Below are positions 1 to 8,390 of a stretch of 64,000 nucleotides of DNA, in pieces (position 1 is the stretch's first letter; the number at the start of each line of letters is the position of its first letter). Position numbers and translations under genes: made by a program. The stretch is taken from assembly GCA_017937025.1 (NCBI GenBank), contig JAGBEJ010000002.1:62001-126000 (forward strand). Reading direction: 5' to 3'. The stretch comes from Paludibacteraceae bacterium (GTDB lineage: Bacteria; Bacteroidota; Bacteroidia; Bacteroidales; Paludibacteraceae). The notes beneath the pieces are model-generated. The model was not told the DNA's origin. It searched no databases and saw only the letters and a list, made by a program, of their open reading frames with translations.

Positions 1-72
1 TTTGTCGCATCCTGAACTCGCCGCGATGTCAGCAAGCAGCTCTTGTATTGATTTCTTCTCCTTACTCTTCAT
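1..72 (-). CDS. Partial gene, probably a second HU-like DNA-binding protein
   Basis: Only the first 24 codons are in the window and the gene runs off the left edge. It starts with ATG at 72 and reads MKSKEKKSIQELLADIA and onward. Its start overlaps the last codons of the upstream HU gene by 11 bp, so the two are probably translated together. In Bacteroidales an HU gene is often followed by a second, longer HU/IHF-like gene, and the amphipathic SIQELLADIA helix fits the first helix of that fold. The assignment rests mostly on context. Confidence 0.45.
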   Translation of the reverse strand, partial: MKSKEKKSIQELLADIAASSGCDK

Positions 73-355
73 TGCGTGGCAGATCTTTTATCTTGTCCTT
101 GTATGTGTTTCCAGTTCTGAACACAAGGACTTGTTTTGGAGGTATTATGGTACGTTTCTTTGTCAATGGATTCACCGACAGTCTTTGCTCTTTTTTTCTA
201 ACCTCAAAGGCGCCAAATCCCTGGAAACTAACGGACGTGCCCTCCTTCAGCTGGTCGAGCATTACGTTCACCATCGTTTCCATGATTTTATCAACCTTTT
301 CCAACGAAAGGTTTGCGTCATCGGCTATGCTTTCCTGTAGTTTTCTGCTATTCAA
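62..355 (-). CDS. HU family DNA-binding protein
   Basis: 97-residue nucleoid-associated protein of the HU/IHF fold. It should dimerise and bend DNA. The N-terminal helices cover about residues 1-42 and are followed by GTSVSFQGFGAFEVRKK and the arm region with VNPLTKKR, the DNA-intercalating beta-arm signature. A TTG start at 355 is used here because no ATG or GTG exists between the upstream in-frame stop and the conserved N-terminus. It lies 79 bp after rimO on the same strand and overlaps the next HU-like gene. It is slightly longer than E. coli HU, as usual for Bacteroidota paralogues. Confidence 0.9.
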   Translation of the reverse strand: MNSRKLQESIADDANLSLEKVDKIMETMVNVMLDQLKEGTSVSFQGFGAFEVRKKEQRLSVNPLTKKRTIIPPKQVLVFRTGNTYKDKIKDLPRNEE

Positions 356-434
356 TGTCTTTGTATTTTATTAACAAAACGCAAGTTAATCTATTTGAGA
401 TAAATATCAAAGTCGATTTTTCCTTTTTAATTAT

Positions 435-1730
435 CTATTTCGCGATTTCTCCGTACAAATCGTAGGTTTCAGCACCTGTTATCTTAACATCATAGAAATC
501 CCCAACCACCAGTTTTGTGTCGCTTTTCACCAGCACTTCCGGGTCAACTTCAGGCGAATCAAACTGTGTGCGTCCTACATAAAAATCGCCTTCCTTCCTG
601 TCTATTATAGTCTTCAGCACCTTGCCCACCTTATTTGCGTTAATTTCCTCAGAAATAAAGCTTTGCAAGTCCATTATCTTGTCAAGTCTTTTGTCTTTGA
701 CCTCTGGAGGCACATCATCATTGTAATGCACGTTGGAATAAGTCCCATCCTCATCCGAGTATGTGAACGCGCCCATTCGCTCGAAACGCTGCGTCTTGAC
801 GAAATCCACCAATTCATCGAAATCATCGGAAGTTTCCCCAGGATGCCCGACCATAAGTGTCGTTCTGATATGTATGCCAGGCACTTCCGACCTTATCTTC
901 GCCAGCAAATCCAGAGTTTCCGCCTTGGTTATGTGTCTCCTCATCTTAACGAGCATGTTGTCGCTTATGTGCTGAAGCGCGATATCCAGATATTTGCAAA
1001 CATTCTCTCTCTCACGCATCACTTTCAGCAATTCGTCGGGAAAACCGGCTGGATACGCATAGTGCAGACGCAACCATTCCACACCGTTCACGTCGCTCAG
1101 TCTTCTTACGAGCTCCGCCAACTTATTCTCGCCGTACTTATCCTCGCCGTAATACGACAAATCCTGCGCTATAATCTGAAACTCCTTTACACCCTGAGAC
1201 ACAAGAAACTCCACTTCATCGACGATTTCCTGCATGTCTCTCGACTTATACCGCCCTGTTATTAACGGAATGGCGCAATACGAGCACATTCTGTTGCACC
1301 CCTCGGACACCTTCACATAAGCATAATGCTTTGGGGTGGTAATCCTGCGACTTACGCCCATCTTGCTGTTATACTCAGTGTCACGTCCAAGATACTTCAT
1401 CACATCCATGAAGTCGAATTTGCCATAAAACTTGTCAACTTCCGGAATTTCTTTCTCTAATTCTTTCTTATACCTCTGCGAAAGACAGCCCATCACGATA
1501 AGCTTCTTCAGTTCGCCAGACTTGCGTCGCTCCGCAAATTCAAGTATTGTGTCTATCGACTCCTTCTTGGCGTCTTGTATGAATCCGCAAGTGTTTATTA
1601 TAGCTATTTCACCATCAGCAACCTTCGGATCGTGCTCCACATCGTAGCCGTTGAGTTCAAGACGCCCCATCAATTGCTCTGAATCCACAAGGTTCTTTGA
1701 GCATCCCAATGTTATCAAATCAACCTTCAT
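435..1730 (-). CDS. rimO: Ribosomal protein S12 methylthiotransferase RimO
   Basis: 431-residue radical-SAM methylthiotransferase that modifies an Asp of ribosomal protein S12. The UPF0004 domain carries its three iron-sulfur cysteines at C10, C48 and C82. The radical-SAM cluster motif CNRMCSYC supplies C145, C149 and C152, and a C-terminal TRAM-like domain follows. Length is normal for the family. The phrase ITLGCSKNLVDSE and the conserved LMGRL region point to RimO rather than MiaB; the other methylthiotransferase in this window, at 34472, is MtaB-like. It lies 18 bp after ftsY and is probably co-transcribed with it. Confidence 0.95.
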   Translation of the reverse strand: MKVDLITLGCSKNLVDSEQLMGRLELNGYDVEHDPKVADGEIAIINTCGFIQDAKKESIDTILEFAERRKSGELKKLIVMGCLSQRYKKELEKEIPEVDKFYGKFDFMDVMKYLGRDTEYNSKMGVSRRITTPKHYAYVKVSEGCNRMCSYCAIPLITGRYKSRDMQEIVDEVEFLVSQGVKEFQIIAQDLSYYGEDKYGENKLAELVRRLSDVNGVEWLRLHYAYPAGFPDELLKVMRERENVCKYLDIALQHISDNMLVKMRRHITKAETLDLLAKIRSEVPGIHIRTTLMVGHPGETSDDFDELVDFVKTQRFERMGAFTYSDEDGTYSNVHYNDDVPPEVKDKRLDKIMDLQSFISEEINANKVGKVLKTIIDRKEGDFYVGRTQFDSPEVDPEVLVKSDTKLVVGDFYDVKITGAETYDLYGEIAK

Positions 1731-1748
1731 TCTCCTCTTTATTAAAGA

Positions 1749-2702
1749 CTAACCCAAAAGACTTTCCACAAACAGTTCCTTGTCGAAAGAGCGCAAATCA
1801 TCAACACCTTCGCCGAGACCGATATACTTCACTGGTATGCTAAACTGGTCAGATATGCCGAGAACGACACCGCCCTTTGCTGTTCCGTCCAGTTTTGTAA
1901 CTGTCAGAGATGTTATTTCTGTGGCCTTGGAGAACTGCTTAGCCTGCTCGAAGGCATTCTGTCCTGTAGAGCCGTCCAATACAAGCATCACGTCGTTTGG
2001 AGCGCCAGGCACAACCTTTTTCATCACGTTCTTTATCTTGGTCAGCTCGTTCATCAAGTTCACCTTGTTATGCAGACGGCCGGCTGTGTCAATAATCACT
2101 ACATCAGCGCCGTTTTTCTTGGCAGAACTCAATGTGTCGAAAGCCACAGACGCAGGGTCGGCACCCATCGCCTGCTTTATCACCGGCACACCGATTCTCT
2201 CGCCCCAGATACACAGCTGCTCCACTGCAGCGGCACGGAATGTATCAGCCGCGCCAAGATAAACCTTGAGTCCCTGATTCTTGAACTTATTCGCAAGCTT
2301 GCCTATGGTAGTAGTCTTGCCAACGCCGTTCACGCCGACCACCATTATGACATAAGGCTTCTCGCCGTCATACGACATTTCTATGTCTGCCGTGGTGTTC
2401 TCGGCCATTATTCCGCAAATCTCCTCACGGAGAACCTTGTTCAGCTCGTCCGTGTTCACGTACTTATCTCTTTTTACTCTATCTTTTATTCGGTCTATTA
2501 TCTTGAGCGTGGTCTCCACTCCCACATCCGAGGTGATGAGCATCTCCTCCAGATTATCGAGAACATCGTCATCCACTGTGCTTTTCCCCACAATGGTGCG
2601 CTTCAGTTTCTCGACAAAACTCGCTTTTGTCTTTTCCAGTCCTTTGTCAAGAGCTTCCCTGCTCTCGCTATCTTTCTTGCCAAACAGTCCAAAGAATGCC
2701 AT
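1749..2702 (-). CDS. ftsY: Signal recognition particle receptor FtsY
   Basis: 317-residue SRP GTPase that docks the ribosome-SRP complex at the membrane. An N-domain helical bundle (about 1-100) precedes the G domain. The P-loop is GVNGVGKT (123-130), followed by the insertion-box motif DTFRAAA, the DTAGR switch and the TKLDG guanine-specificity motif. The long acidic A domain of E. coli FtsY is missing; the short form is usual in Bacteroidota. A promoter-like element lies 36 bp upstream and rimO follows after 18 bp. Confidence 0.97.
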   Translation of the reverse strand: MAFFGLFGKKDSESREALDKGLEKTKASFVEKLKRTIVGKSTVDDDVLDNLEEMLITSDVGVETTLKIIDRIKDRVKRDKYVNTDELNKVLREEICGIMAENTTADIEMSYDGEKPYVIMVVGVNGVGKTTTIGKLANKFKNQGLKVYLGAADTFRAAAVEQLCIWGERIGVPVIKQAMGADPASVAFDTLSSAKKNGADVVIIDTAGRLHNKVNLMNELTKIKNVMKKVVPGAPNDVMLVLDGSTGQNAFEQAKQFSKATEITSLTVTKLDGTAKGGVVLGISDQFSIPVKYIGLGEGVDDLRSFDKELFVESLLG

Positions 2703-2737
2703 ATATGTTTAATTTTCGATGCTAATGTCTGAAAATA

Positions 2738-2745
2738 CAAATATA
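2738..2745 (-). promoter_or_regulatory. Bacteroidota -7 promoter element for ftsY-rimO
   Basis: The minus strand reads TATATTTG, a full match to the TAnnTTTG -7 consensus of the Bacteroidota primary sigma factor, about 36 bp before the ftsY start. I see no exact TTTG -33 box at the right distance. Confidence 0.65.
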
Positions 2746-2802
2746 AACAATAAAGCGCGAATACTAAATAAGTTCATCAAAAACACACGGAAACAAAAGC
2801 AC

Positions 2803-2838
2803 AAAAAAAAGTCCCCTATCTTCACAGATAAGGGACTC
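2803..2838 (-). terminator. Intrinsic terminator after the L28/L33/DUF4295 cluster
   Basis: On the minus strand an AGTCCCTTATC / GATAGGGGACT hairpin with a 6-nt loop is followed by eight T residues. It lies about 37 bp past the DUF4295 stop and before the ftsY promoter. Confidence 0.85.
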
Positions 2839-2874
2839 TCTATTGTCTATTTACCAGCCGAAAAGGCTTAAATC

Positions 2875-3027
2875 TTACTTCTTAAAATAATCCTTTACAG
2901 ACTCGTTAGGAACCATTTCTTCCTTGAATGTATAAGCACCAGTCTTAGGTGACTTTACCATCTTGATGACCTTTGAATAAGTTCTTCCGTCACCGCTTTG
3001 GAGAGTTGCAACTACTTTCTTTGCCAT
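2875..3027 (-). CDS. DUF4295 family small protein
   Basis: 50-residue basic protein beginning MAKKVVATLQSGDGRTYSKV and ending in KDYFKK. It matches the Bacteroidota-specific DUF4295 family, which sits directly after rpmG in this phylum. The molecular function is unknown. The fixed position beside two ribosomal protein genes, the small size and the basic charge suggest a ribosome-associated role, which is inference. The start ATG at 3027 lies 25 bp after rpmG, and a terminator follows the stop. Confidence 0.9.
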   Translation of the reverse strand: MAKKVVATLQSGDGRTYSKVIKMVKSPKTGAYTFKEEMVPNESVKDYFKK

Positions 3028-3052
3028 GTCTCTTTATCTTTTTACTTGTTTT

Positions 3053-3241
3053 TTACTTGATTTCCTTGTGGAGAGTATACTTCTTCAAGATTGGGTTGTA
3101 CTTCTTAAGCTCCAATCTGTTAGGAGTGTTCTTTCTGTTCTTTGTAGTGATATAACGGCTTGTTCCTGGCAGACCGCTCTCCTTCATCTCAGTACACTCC
3201 AAAATAACTTGTACTCTATTCTCTTTTCCTTTTTTAGCCAT
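3053..3241 (-). CDS. rpmG: 50S ribosomal protein L33
   Basis: 62-residue large-subunit protein. It begins [20 protein letters not shown] and contains the family core [25 protein letters not shown]. Only the single Cys at position 15 is seen, so this is a zinc-independent (C-minus) L33. It lies 18 bp after rpmB and before the DUF4295 gene, the standard Bacteroidota order. Confidence 0.96.
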   Translation of the reverse strand: MAKKGKENRVQVILECTEMKESGLPGTSRYITTKNRKNTPNRLELKKYNPILKKYTLHKEIK

Positions 3242-3259
3242 TTTTAGTGCCCTCCTTTA

Positions 3260-3499
3260 TTATTCGAATATATATCCTTTTTTAGCAGACTTTCTGATAG
3301 CTGCGTCCAAGCCAATCTTGTTGATTGTACGCAAACCTGCTGCTGAAACCTTGAGTGTAATCCACTCGTCTGCCTCTGGCCAATAGAACTTCTTTGTGAA
3401 CAAGTTCAAATCGAATGTTCTCTTTGTTCTATTCTTTGCATGAGACACATTATTGCCTCTCTGCGCCTTCTTTCCGGTAATCTGACAAATCTTTGACAT
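3260..3499 (-). CDS. rpmB: 50S ribosomal protein L28
   Basis: 79-residue large-subunit protein starting [20 protein letters not shown], with the conserved [11 protein letters not shown] and [11 protein letters not shown] segments. It is the first gene of the rpmB-rpmG-DUF4295 cluster and has a promoter and a leader hairpin upstream (3539-3576). Confidence 0.97.
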   Translation of the reverse strand: MSKICQITGKKAQRGNNVSHAKNRTKRTFDLNLFTKKFYWPEADEWITLKVSAAGLRTINKIGLDAAIRKSAKKGYIFE

Positions 3500-3538
3500 T
3501 TCTTCTTATTTTGAATTAATTATTTCTTCATTTACCAA

Positions 3539-3576
3539 GCGGACACAATAGTCCGCTTTAACAGGGTGCAAAGATA
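3539..3576 (-). promoter_or_regulatory. rpmB promoter and leader hairpin
   Basis: Minus strand: a -7 element TATCTTTG at 3576-3569. Downstream, inside the predicted leader, GCGGAC and GTCCGC form a perfect 6-bp stem with a 6-nt loop (3556-3539), about 40 nt before the rpmB start. No T-run follows, so it is not an ordinary terminator. A role in translational feedback by a ribosomal protein is possible but is only inferred. Confidence 0.55.
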
Positions 3577-3649
3577 TGCTTATTTTTTTATACAGCAAAA
3601 CAAAATCGCCTTTTTATTCCACTTTAATTGAGCATTTAATGAAATTGCC

Positions 3650-4738
3650 CTATCTATCAATCATACGCCACTCCCTTTCCTCGAATGGCTTTATCTGCCG
3701 AGCGCTCCACCCTGCGCCCCCGTTTTCCGCGTATGGACGAACAGCATCCTTGGCCGCCTCCAGCCGACGCCATTCATTCCATTGGGTCACGTCAACGCCC
3801 TCTTTCGCCAATGCGTCTTTGCAATACTCATAAGCAAGTATGTTGAAACAGCAGTAGGAAAGCGACTTGGTCCTCTCCATTTCATATTTCTGCTCGCCGT
3901 CCTCGCTTATCTGGTCCACTAACCTTGATTTCAATTCACGCTGCATTTGCGCCACCAGGTCCGCTCTGCCACAGAAATGCGAATACATCAGTATCTGTGC
4001 GGCATACCATGTTCCATGATTGTTCTTCGCCAACCTCTCCCTTTTGCCCTGCGGCGAATTCACCATCCACTCCACCATCTCGCCGAACCACAGACGCAAG
4101 TCCGAAAGCAGCCTCTCATCCATCCTTCCGTCGCCAGCCACCATCTCCACGCTCTCCACGACATCCATCATGCCACGCAGCTCAATAAGCCCGGAGCCCC
4201 GGACCTTGCCTTCGCGCCCTTTGCCGGGAATAAACTGCGCGTATTTCATATTGGGATTCATCCTCGTGCCTTCATCCACAAACCAAGTTTTGAGGATTTC
4301 CGACATCCGCTGAGCCGCCACAGCCGCTTCTCGTTCATTGCCCTTCTGCGTGTACAGCCTCTCCGCCAAAGCCAGAAGACTGACATCGCTAACCATCCTG
4401 CTCAGAGCTTTTTTGTCCTCCCAACGCGCAACGTCGGGATTCCGCTCGCCGTCACGCCTCTCCCACACGCCTTCGCCGTTGTCGAACCAATAGGGAGCCA
4501 CACTCATATAATCATGGGCATCAGCGCCCTCGATACGCATCGTGTCGCAAACAACAGAAAGGCTCCGCTTCTTCAATTTGCCAAGAGCCTCAATGATACG
4601 CGCTTCACCATGCTTATCAAAAACGACAAAACCTTCCTTCCTATGTAAATCATACTTCTCTAAAGCAACCTTTTGAGCGCAGACATCCGGCAAAGACAGC
4701 AAGATGGAAAACAATATGCAGATTATACTTCTCAACAT
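3650..4738 (-). CDS. PL5-like alginate lyase family protein
   Basis: 362-residue exported protein with an (alpha/alpha) toroid alginate-lyase domain. A signal peptide (MLRSIICILFSILL, with cleavage near CAQ) precedes family hallmarks: APYWFDNGEGVW near the start of the domain and the catalytic-type NNHGTWY motif about two thirds of the way along. It should cleave uronate-containing polysaccharides by beta-elimination; the real substrate may not be alginate. I chose ATG 4738 over an in-frame start at 4771 because a full -7 element lies between them at 4744-4751. The gene stands alone, with no SusC/SusD pair or other polysaccharide-utilisation genes beside it. Confidence 0.8.
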   Translation of the reverse strand: MLRSIICILFSILLSLPDVCAQKVALEKYDLHRKEGFVVFDKHGEARIIEALGKLKKRSLSVVCDTMRIEGADAHDYMSVAPYWFDNGEGVWERRDGERNPDVARWEDKKALSRMVSDVSLLALAERLYTQKGNEREAAVAAQRMSEILKTWFVDEGTRMNPNMKYAQFIPGKGREGKVRGSGLIELRGMMDVVESVEMVAGDGRMDERLLSDLRLWFGEMVEWMVNSPQGKRERLAKNNHGTWYAAQILMYSHFCGRADLVAQMQRELKSRLVDQISEDGEQKYEMERTKSLSYCCFNILAYEYCKDALAKEGVDVTQWNEWRRLEAAKDAVRPYAENGGAGWSARQIKPFEEREWRMIDR

Positions 4739-4743
4739 CCTCG

Positions 4744-4751
4744 CAAATATA
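4744..4751 (-). promoter_or_regulatory. -7 element for the alginate lyase gene, near-leaderless
   Basis: Minus strand TATATTTG, with its last base only 5 nt before the chosen ATG at 4738. If the element is used, the transcript has essentially no leader. Confidence 0.6.
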
Positions 4752-4838
4752 GCATTTCGTAAGATAGACAAGATTTCAGTTTGTCCGAAAAGACCAATGA
4801 AAAAGAATGGACTTCTTATTTATATATGTATAAAAGAA

Positions 4839-4868
4839 AATCCGGCTCTTGAAACCAAAAGCCGGATT
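4839..4868 (-). terminator. Intrinsic terminator after the zinc-ribbon gene
   Basis: AATCCGGCT / AGCCGGATT form a perfect 9-bp stem. On the minus strand it is followed by a T-rich run (TTTTCTTTT). It lies 20 bp past the stop at 4889. Confidence 0.8.
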
Positions 4869-4888
4869 ACACTTATTTTTCTTAAAGT

Positions 4889-5722
4889 TTATTCTTCGTC
4901 TTTCTTTGCTGCCTTCTTTCTTGTAGTCTTCTTAGCTGGTTTCTCAGCAGCCTTTTCTGCCTCGATTTCAGCCTCAGACTTTCCAAGATCTGGGTCAACA
5001 AGGATTCTTCCACAAAACTCGCATACGATGATTTTTTTTCTCGAGCGTATGTCAAGCTGTCTCTGCGCTGGGATTCTGCTGAAGCATCCGCCGCAAGCAT
5101 CTCTGTCGATGGCAACGACTGCCAAACCGTTTCTTGCGTTGCTTCTGATTCTCTTGAATGCGTTCAGAAGTCTGTCATCATCGATTGTGCCCTCGATCTC
5201 CTGAGCCTCGCCCATGAGTTTTTCCTCCTCGGCTTTAGTCTCGCTGATGATAGCCTCAAGCTCAGCCTTCTTCTGATTCAGGACTTCCTGCTTGTCATCG
5301 AATGTTGCCTTGGCAGCAGCGACCTCCTCCTGTTTGTGTGCTATATCCGCAGTAGCCTCTTTGATTTTCTTCTCAGCGAACTGCACCTCAAGTTCCTTAT
5401 ACTCAATTTCCTTTGAGAGATAATCGAACTCTCTGTTGTTGCTTACGTTGTTCTGCTGTTCCTTATATTTTGCGATTACCGCAGCGTTTTCCTCTATCTG
5501 GTGCTTGAACTCCTTTATGCGAGCCTCGAGAAGAGCGACTTCCTTGTCGTATTTCTCAATTCTCGTCGCCAAACCTGCGATGTCGTCCTCCAAGTCCTGA
5601 ACCTCCAAAGGAAGCTCACCTCTCTGCGTTCTGATTTGGTCAATCTTAGTAACGACCTCCTGCAGATTATGAAGCGCCAAAAGCTTGTCTTCTACAGTCT
5701 TTTCTGTTTTTTGCTGTGCCAT
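4889..5722 (-). CDS. Coiled-coil C4 zinc-ribbon protein (DUF164 / zf-RING_7 family)
   Basis: 277-residue cytoplasmic protein. A long alpha-helical coiled coil (about 10-190, rich in E, K, A and Q) leads to a C-terminal zinc ribbon with C210, C213, C234 and C237 (CGGC and CEFC), then a Lys/Ala/Glu-rich tail. The family is widespread and sits next to Nif3-like genes in many bacteria, as here (5 bp spacing). Its biochemical role is not settled; nucleic-acid binding is likely from the fold. Start ATG at 5722. Confidence 0.88.
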   Translation of the reverse strand: MAQQKTEKTVEDKLLALHNLQEVVTKIDQIRTQRGELPLEVQDLEDDIAGLATRIEKYDKEVALLEARIKEFKHQIEENAAVIAKYKEQQNNVSNNREFDYLSKEIEYKELEVQFAEKKIKEATADIAHKQEEVAAAKATFDDKQEVLNQKKAELEAIISETKAEEEKLMGEAQEIEGTIDDDRLLNAFKRIRSNARNGLAVVAIDRDACGGCFSRIPAQRQLDIRSRKKIIVCEFCGRILVDPDLGKSEAEIEAEKAAEKPAKKTTRKKAAKKDEE

Positions 5723-5727
5723 TAGTC

Positions 5728-6828
5728 TTATAAATGATTAATTGGATTTGTATTTACTTCTGAATAATAGGTCACAAAATTAGGAATTTTTTCTGACAAA
5801 TATGCTTTAAAAATTTCTTTTGTAAATTGTTCTGATTCAAAATGTCCTATATCCGCGACCAAAATCTTGCCTTCGGCGTTGAAAAACTCATGATATTTGC
5901 AATCGGCAGTGACGTACATATCAGCGCCTTTTGACATGGCAAGCGTAATGAATTCAGCACCAGAGCCGCCACACAAAGCGATCTTCCTCACTTCTCTGCC
6001 AAGCAACGGACTGAATCTGACATCGGCACACTTAAACTTCTCTTTTATCAGTTTAAGCGCATCTATTTCTGACATAGGTTTTTCCAATATGCCAACAACG
6101 CCAAGACCGCTCGTCTTAGACTTCTGCAACAAAGCATACACATCCACAACCGGCTCCTCGTACGGATGCGCCGACATGGCCGCCTGACGGACTTTCTCCG
6201 CATCGGCTTCGCGCACAACCATTTCTATCCTCGTTTCCTTCTCATAATGCATCTCGCCCAGCTCGCCGACAAACGGATTGCAGCCCTCGCCCGCCCTAAA
6301 CGTGCCCACGCCTTCCACACGGTAGCTGCAGCCGTCGTAACCGCCAACACAACCGCCGCCAGCTGCGAACATTGCATTTGCCACCTTTTCGGCGTAATCC
6401 TGCGGCACGAATGTCACTATCTGGCACAGCGCCTCAGGCTCGGCACACAGCACCCCGACATCCTTCAGTCCGAGTTTTTCCGCCATCTTGAAGCTTACGC
6501 CGCCGACAGCCTTATCGAGATTCGTGTGGCTGGAATAAATCGCCATGTCGTTCTTTATCGCTTTAATCACACACCGCTCCACATAAGACTTTCCTGTGAT
6601 TTTCTTAAGTCCGCGGAATATCAGCGGATGATGCGAGATTATCATATTGCAGCCTTTGCTTATTGCCTCGTCAACGACATCTTCGGTCACATCAATAGCC
6701 AGAAGTGCGGATTTGACTTCCATTTCCGCATCTCCGCACAGCAGACCCGCATTGTCATACGATTCCTGGAGAGCAAGCGGAGCCAGTTCCTCCAAAGCCC
6801 TGCACACGTCTTTTACTTTCACGCTCAT
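5728..6828 (-). CDS. Nif3-like dinuclear metal centre protein
   Basis: 366-residue member of the Nif3/YbgI/DUF34 family, which form hexameric rings with a two-metal site. Metal-ligand motifs are visible: ISHHP, SSHTNLD and near the C-terminus GHFESE. Between the two halves is the PII/CutA-like insert domain (about 130-230, with SAHPYEEPVVDVYALL) found in the longer YqfO-type proteins. A GTP cyclohydrolase I type 2 annotation is common but unproven. I chose ATG 6828 (MSVKVKDVCRALEEL); the longer open frame would run through a terminator and the tRNA. Confidence 0.9.
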   Translation of the reverse strand: MSVKVKDVCRALEELAPLALQESYDNAGLLCGDAEMEVKSALLAIDVTEDVVDEAISKGCNMIISHHPLIFRGLKKITGKSYVERCVIKAIKNDMAIYSSHTNLDKAVGGVSFKMAEKLGLKDVGVLCAEPEALCQIVTFVPQDYAEKVANAMFAAGGGCVGGYDGCSYRVEGVGTFRAGEGCNPFVGELGEMHYEKETRIEMVVREADAEKVRQAAMSAHPYEEPVVDVYALLQKSKTSGLGVVGILEKPMSEIDALKLIKEKFKCADVRFSPLLGREVRKIALCGGSGAEFITLAMSKGADMYVTADCKYHEFFNAEGKILVADIGHFESEQFTKEIFKAYLSEKIPNFVTYYSEVNTNPINHL

Positions 6829-6861
6829 TGTTATTGATTTAGTCGGTGCGAATATAAGAAA

Positions 6862-6893
6862 AAAGCCCAAACAACTTACGTCGTTTAGGCTTT
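6862..6893 (-). terminator. Terminator of the tRNA-Pro transcript
   Basis: Minus strand: AAAGCCTAAACGAC / GTTGTTTGGGCTTT, an imperfect long stem with a 4-nt loop, followed by six T residues. It starts 5 bp after the tRNA 3' end. Confidence 0.8.
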
Positions 6894-6898
6894 CTCTG

Positions 6899-6973
6899 TC
6901 GGGGTACCAGGATTCGAACCTGGGACCCCCTGCTCCCAAAGCAGGTGCGCTAACCGGACTGCGCTACACCCCG
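6899..6973 (-). tRNA. tRNA-Pro (anticodon UGG)
   Basis: 75-nt cloverleaf on the minus strand. The acceptor arm CGGGGTG pairs with TACCCCG plus discriminator A. The anticodon arm has stem CCTGC/GCAGG and loop TTTGGGA, giving anticodon TGG. The T arm contains GGTTCGAATCC. CCA is not encoded. A promoter-like element lies upstream and a terminator downstream, so it is a single-gene unit. Confidence 0.96.
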
Positions 6974-7015
6974 TTGTTTGATTCAGAGCTCATATCTCGT
7001 TCTCAAAACCGGGTG

Positions 7016-7023
7016 CAAAATTA
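7016..7023 (-). promoter_or_regulatory. -7 element for tRNA-Pro
   Basis: Minus strand TAATTTTG, a full match to TAnnTTTG, 43 bp before the mature tRNA 5' end. Confidence 0.5.
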
Positions 7024-7111
7024 GAGGTCTTTTTTCATAACACAAAATTTTTCTCGACTTTTTTTCATTATTTTCGCAGAAAACTTTCGCGGAAAACACT
7101 AAACTTCCAAA

Positions 7112-8263
7112 ATGGCAGGCATTTACATACACATACCTTTTTGCTCGTCGAAGTGCGCCTATTGCGATTTCTACTCTGTACCTGCATTAGAATTCAAGGC
7201 GGACTACATAAAAGCATTGAAAAAAGAGATAAGACTGCGCATGCCAGAGTTCCGCGACGCCATAAAAAACGAGCCTGTAAAGACAATTTACTTCGGAGGC
7301 GGCACGCCTTCTGCCCTGTCGCCTAAGGAACTTCAGGAGATTTACACTGAACTGGCGAACAGCATCGACCTATCGAACGTGGCAGAAATCACGATGGAAG
7401 CCAACCCCGATGACCTGACCGACGAATACATAAAGGAGCTGACGTCGCTCGACACTCTGCATGTGAACAGAATGTCGATAGGCACACAGACTTTCAACGA
7501 CACGATGCTGAAGCTTTTTCGCCGCCGACATAACGCTGAAGCCGCCACAGAAGCCGTGGAAAGAGTAAAAAGACACGGCATAACCAACATTTCACTCGAC
7601 CTGATATACGCCTACCCCGAAGAAACGACAGAAACGCTCTCCGAGGACATCGAAAAACTCACGTCGCTCCGCCCGACACACATTTCAGCCTACCAGCTGA
7701 CATACGAGCCAGGCACGACACTGACAAAGCTCGTCAAGGACGGCAAAGTCAAGCCATTAGCGGAAAACGAATGCGTGACACTCTACCACCAGCTTGTAAA
7801 TACACTTGAGCAAGCCGGATATGCGCAATACGAGATTTCAAACTTCTCGCTGCCGGGATACGAATCGAAGCACAACTCGTCATACTGGGACATGACTCCG
7901 TACTTAGGACTCGGACCGTCCGCCCACTCATTCTACTCCAACGACCGCATGCACAACCCTGCGGCATTGACCAAATACATAAAACTGCTGAATGACGACA
8001 AAATACCGGCAGAAGCCGAAGGACTGACAAAGCATGAATTGTACAACGACTTCATAATCACATCGTTGCGAACACGGCGAGGTATTGACACAGAAGAACT
8101 AAGAAAGCGTTTCGGCAATACGTTTCACGATTATTTTATGTCGCAGCTGCAGTCACGCATACAGCCGAAATTGTACGAAAGATGCGACGACGGAGCCATC
8201 CGCTTGACACAGGAAGGAATCCTCGTTTCCGACTCTGTTTTCACAGAATTGATCTGGGTGTAG
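7112..8263 (+). CDS. hemW: Radical SAM heme chaperone HemW
   Basis: 383-residue protein often annotated as oxygen-independent coproporphyrinogen III oxidase. The N-terminus IYIHIPFCSSKCAYCDFYS carries the CxxxCxxC cluster motif followed by the Phe-Tyr of HemW/HemN. GGGTPS and the later GTQTFND and YPEETTETL segments match HemW. HemW lacks the extra N-terminal region of true HemN, as this protein does, so heme trafficking is more likely than porphyrin oxidation. Start ATG at 7112; no operon partner. Confidence 0.9.
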   Translation: MAGIYIHIPFCSSKCAYCDFYSVPALEFKADYIKALKKEIRLRMPEFRDAIKNEPVKTIYFGGGTPSALSPKELQEIYTELANSIDLSNVAEITMEANPDDLTDEYIKELTSLDTLHVNRMSIGTQTFNDTMLKLFRRRHNAEAATEAVERVKRHGITNISLDLIYAYPEETTETLSEDIEKLTSLRPTHISAYQLTYEPGTTLTKLVKDGKVKPLAENECVTLYHQLVNTLEQAGYAQYEISNFSLPGYESKHNSSYWDMTPYLGLGPSAHSFYSNDRMHNPAALTKYIKLLNDDKIPAEAEGLTKHELYNDFIITSLRTRRGIDTEELRKRFGNTFHDYFMSQLQSRIQPKLYERCDDGAIRLTQEGILVSDSVFTELIWV

Positions 8264-8347
8264 GCCTTCCATGTCCAAAACAACAGGCAAAACGACCGCT
8301 ACAAGGCATATCACCCACCCAGCCTTCGTCTATTAAAAATTAATGCG

Positions 8348-8355
8348 TAAATTTG
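8348..8355 (+). promoter_or_regulatory. -7 element upstream of the M48 protease gene
   Basis: TAAATTTG matches TAnnTTTG. It lies inside the longest open frame (which begins at 8343) and so supports the internal start at 8391. Confidence 0.6.
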
Positions 8356-8390
8356 TTCTTGCATTTCTAAAATACTTCAAACATAACACT

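Noticed and set aside
6829-6939. 37-codon N-terminal extension of the Nif3-like gene
   Set aside because: It would run through the tRNA-Pro 3' end and its terminator, and the conserved family start is at 6828.
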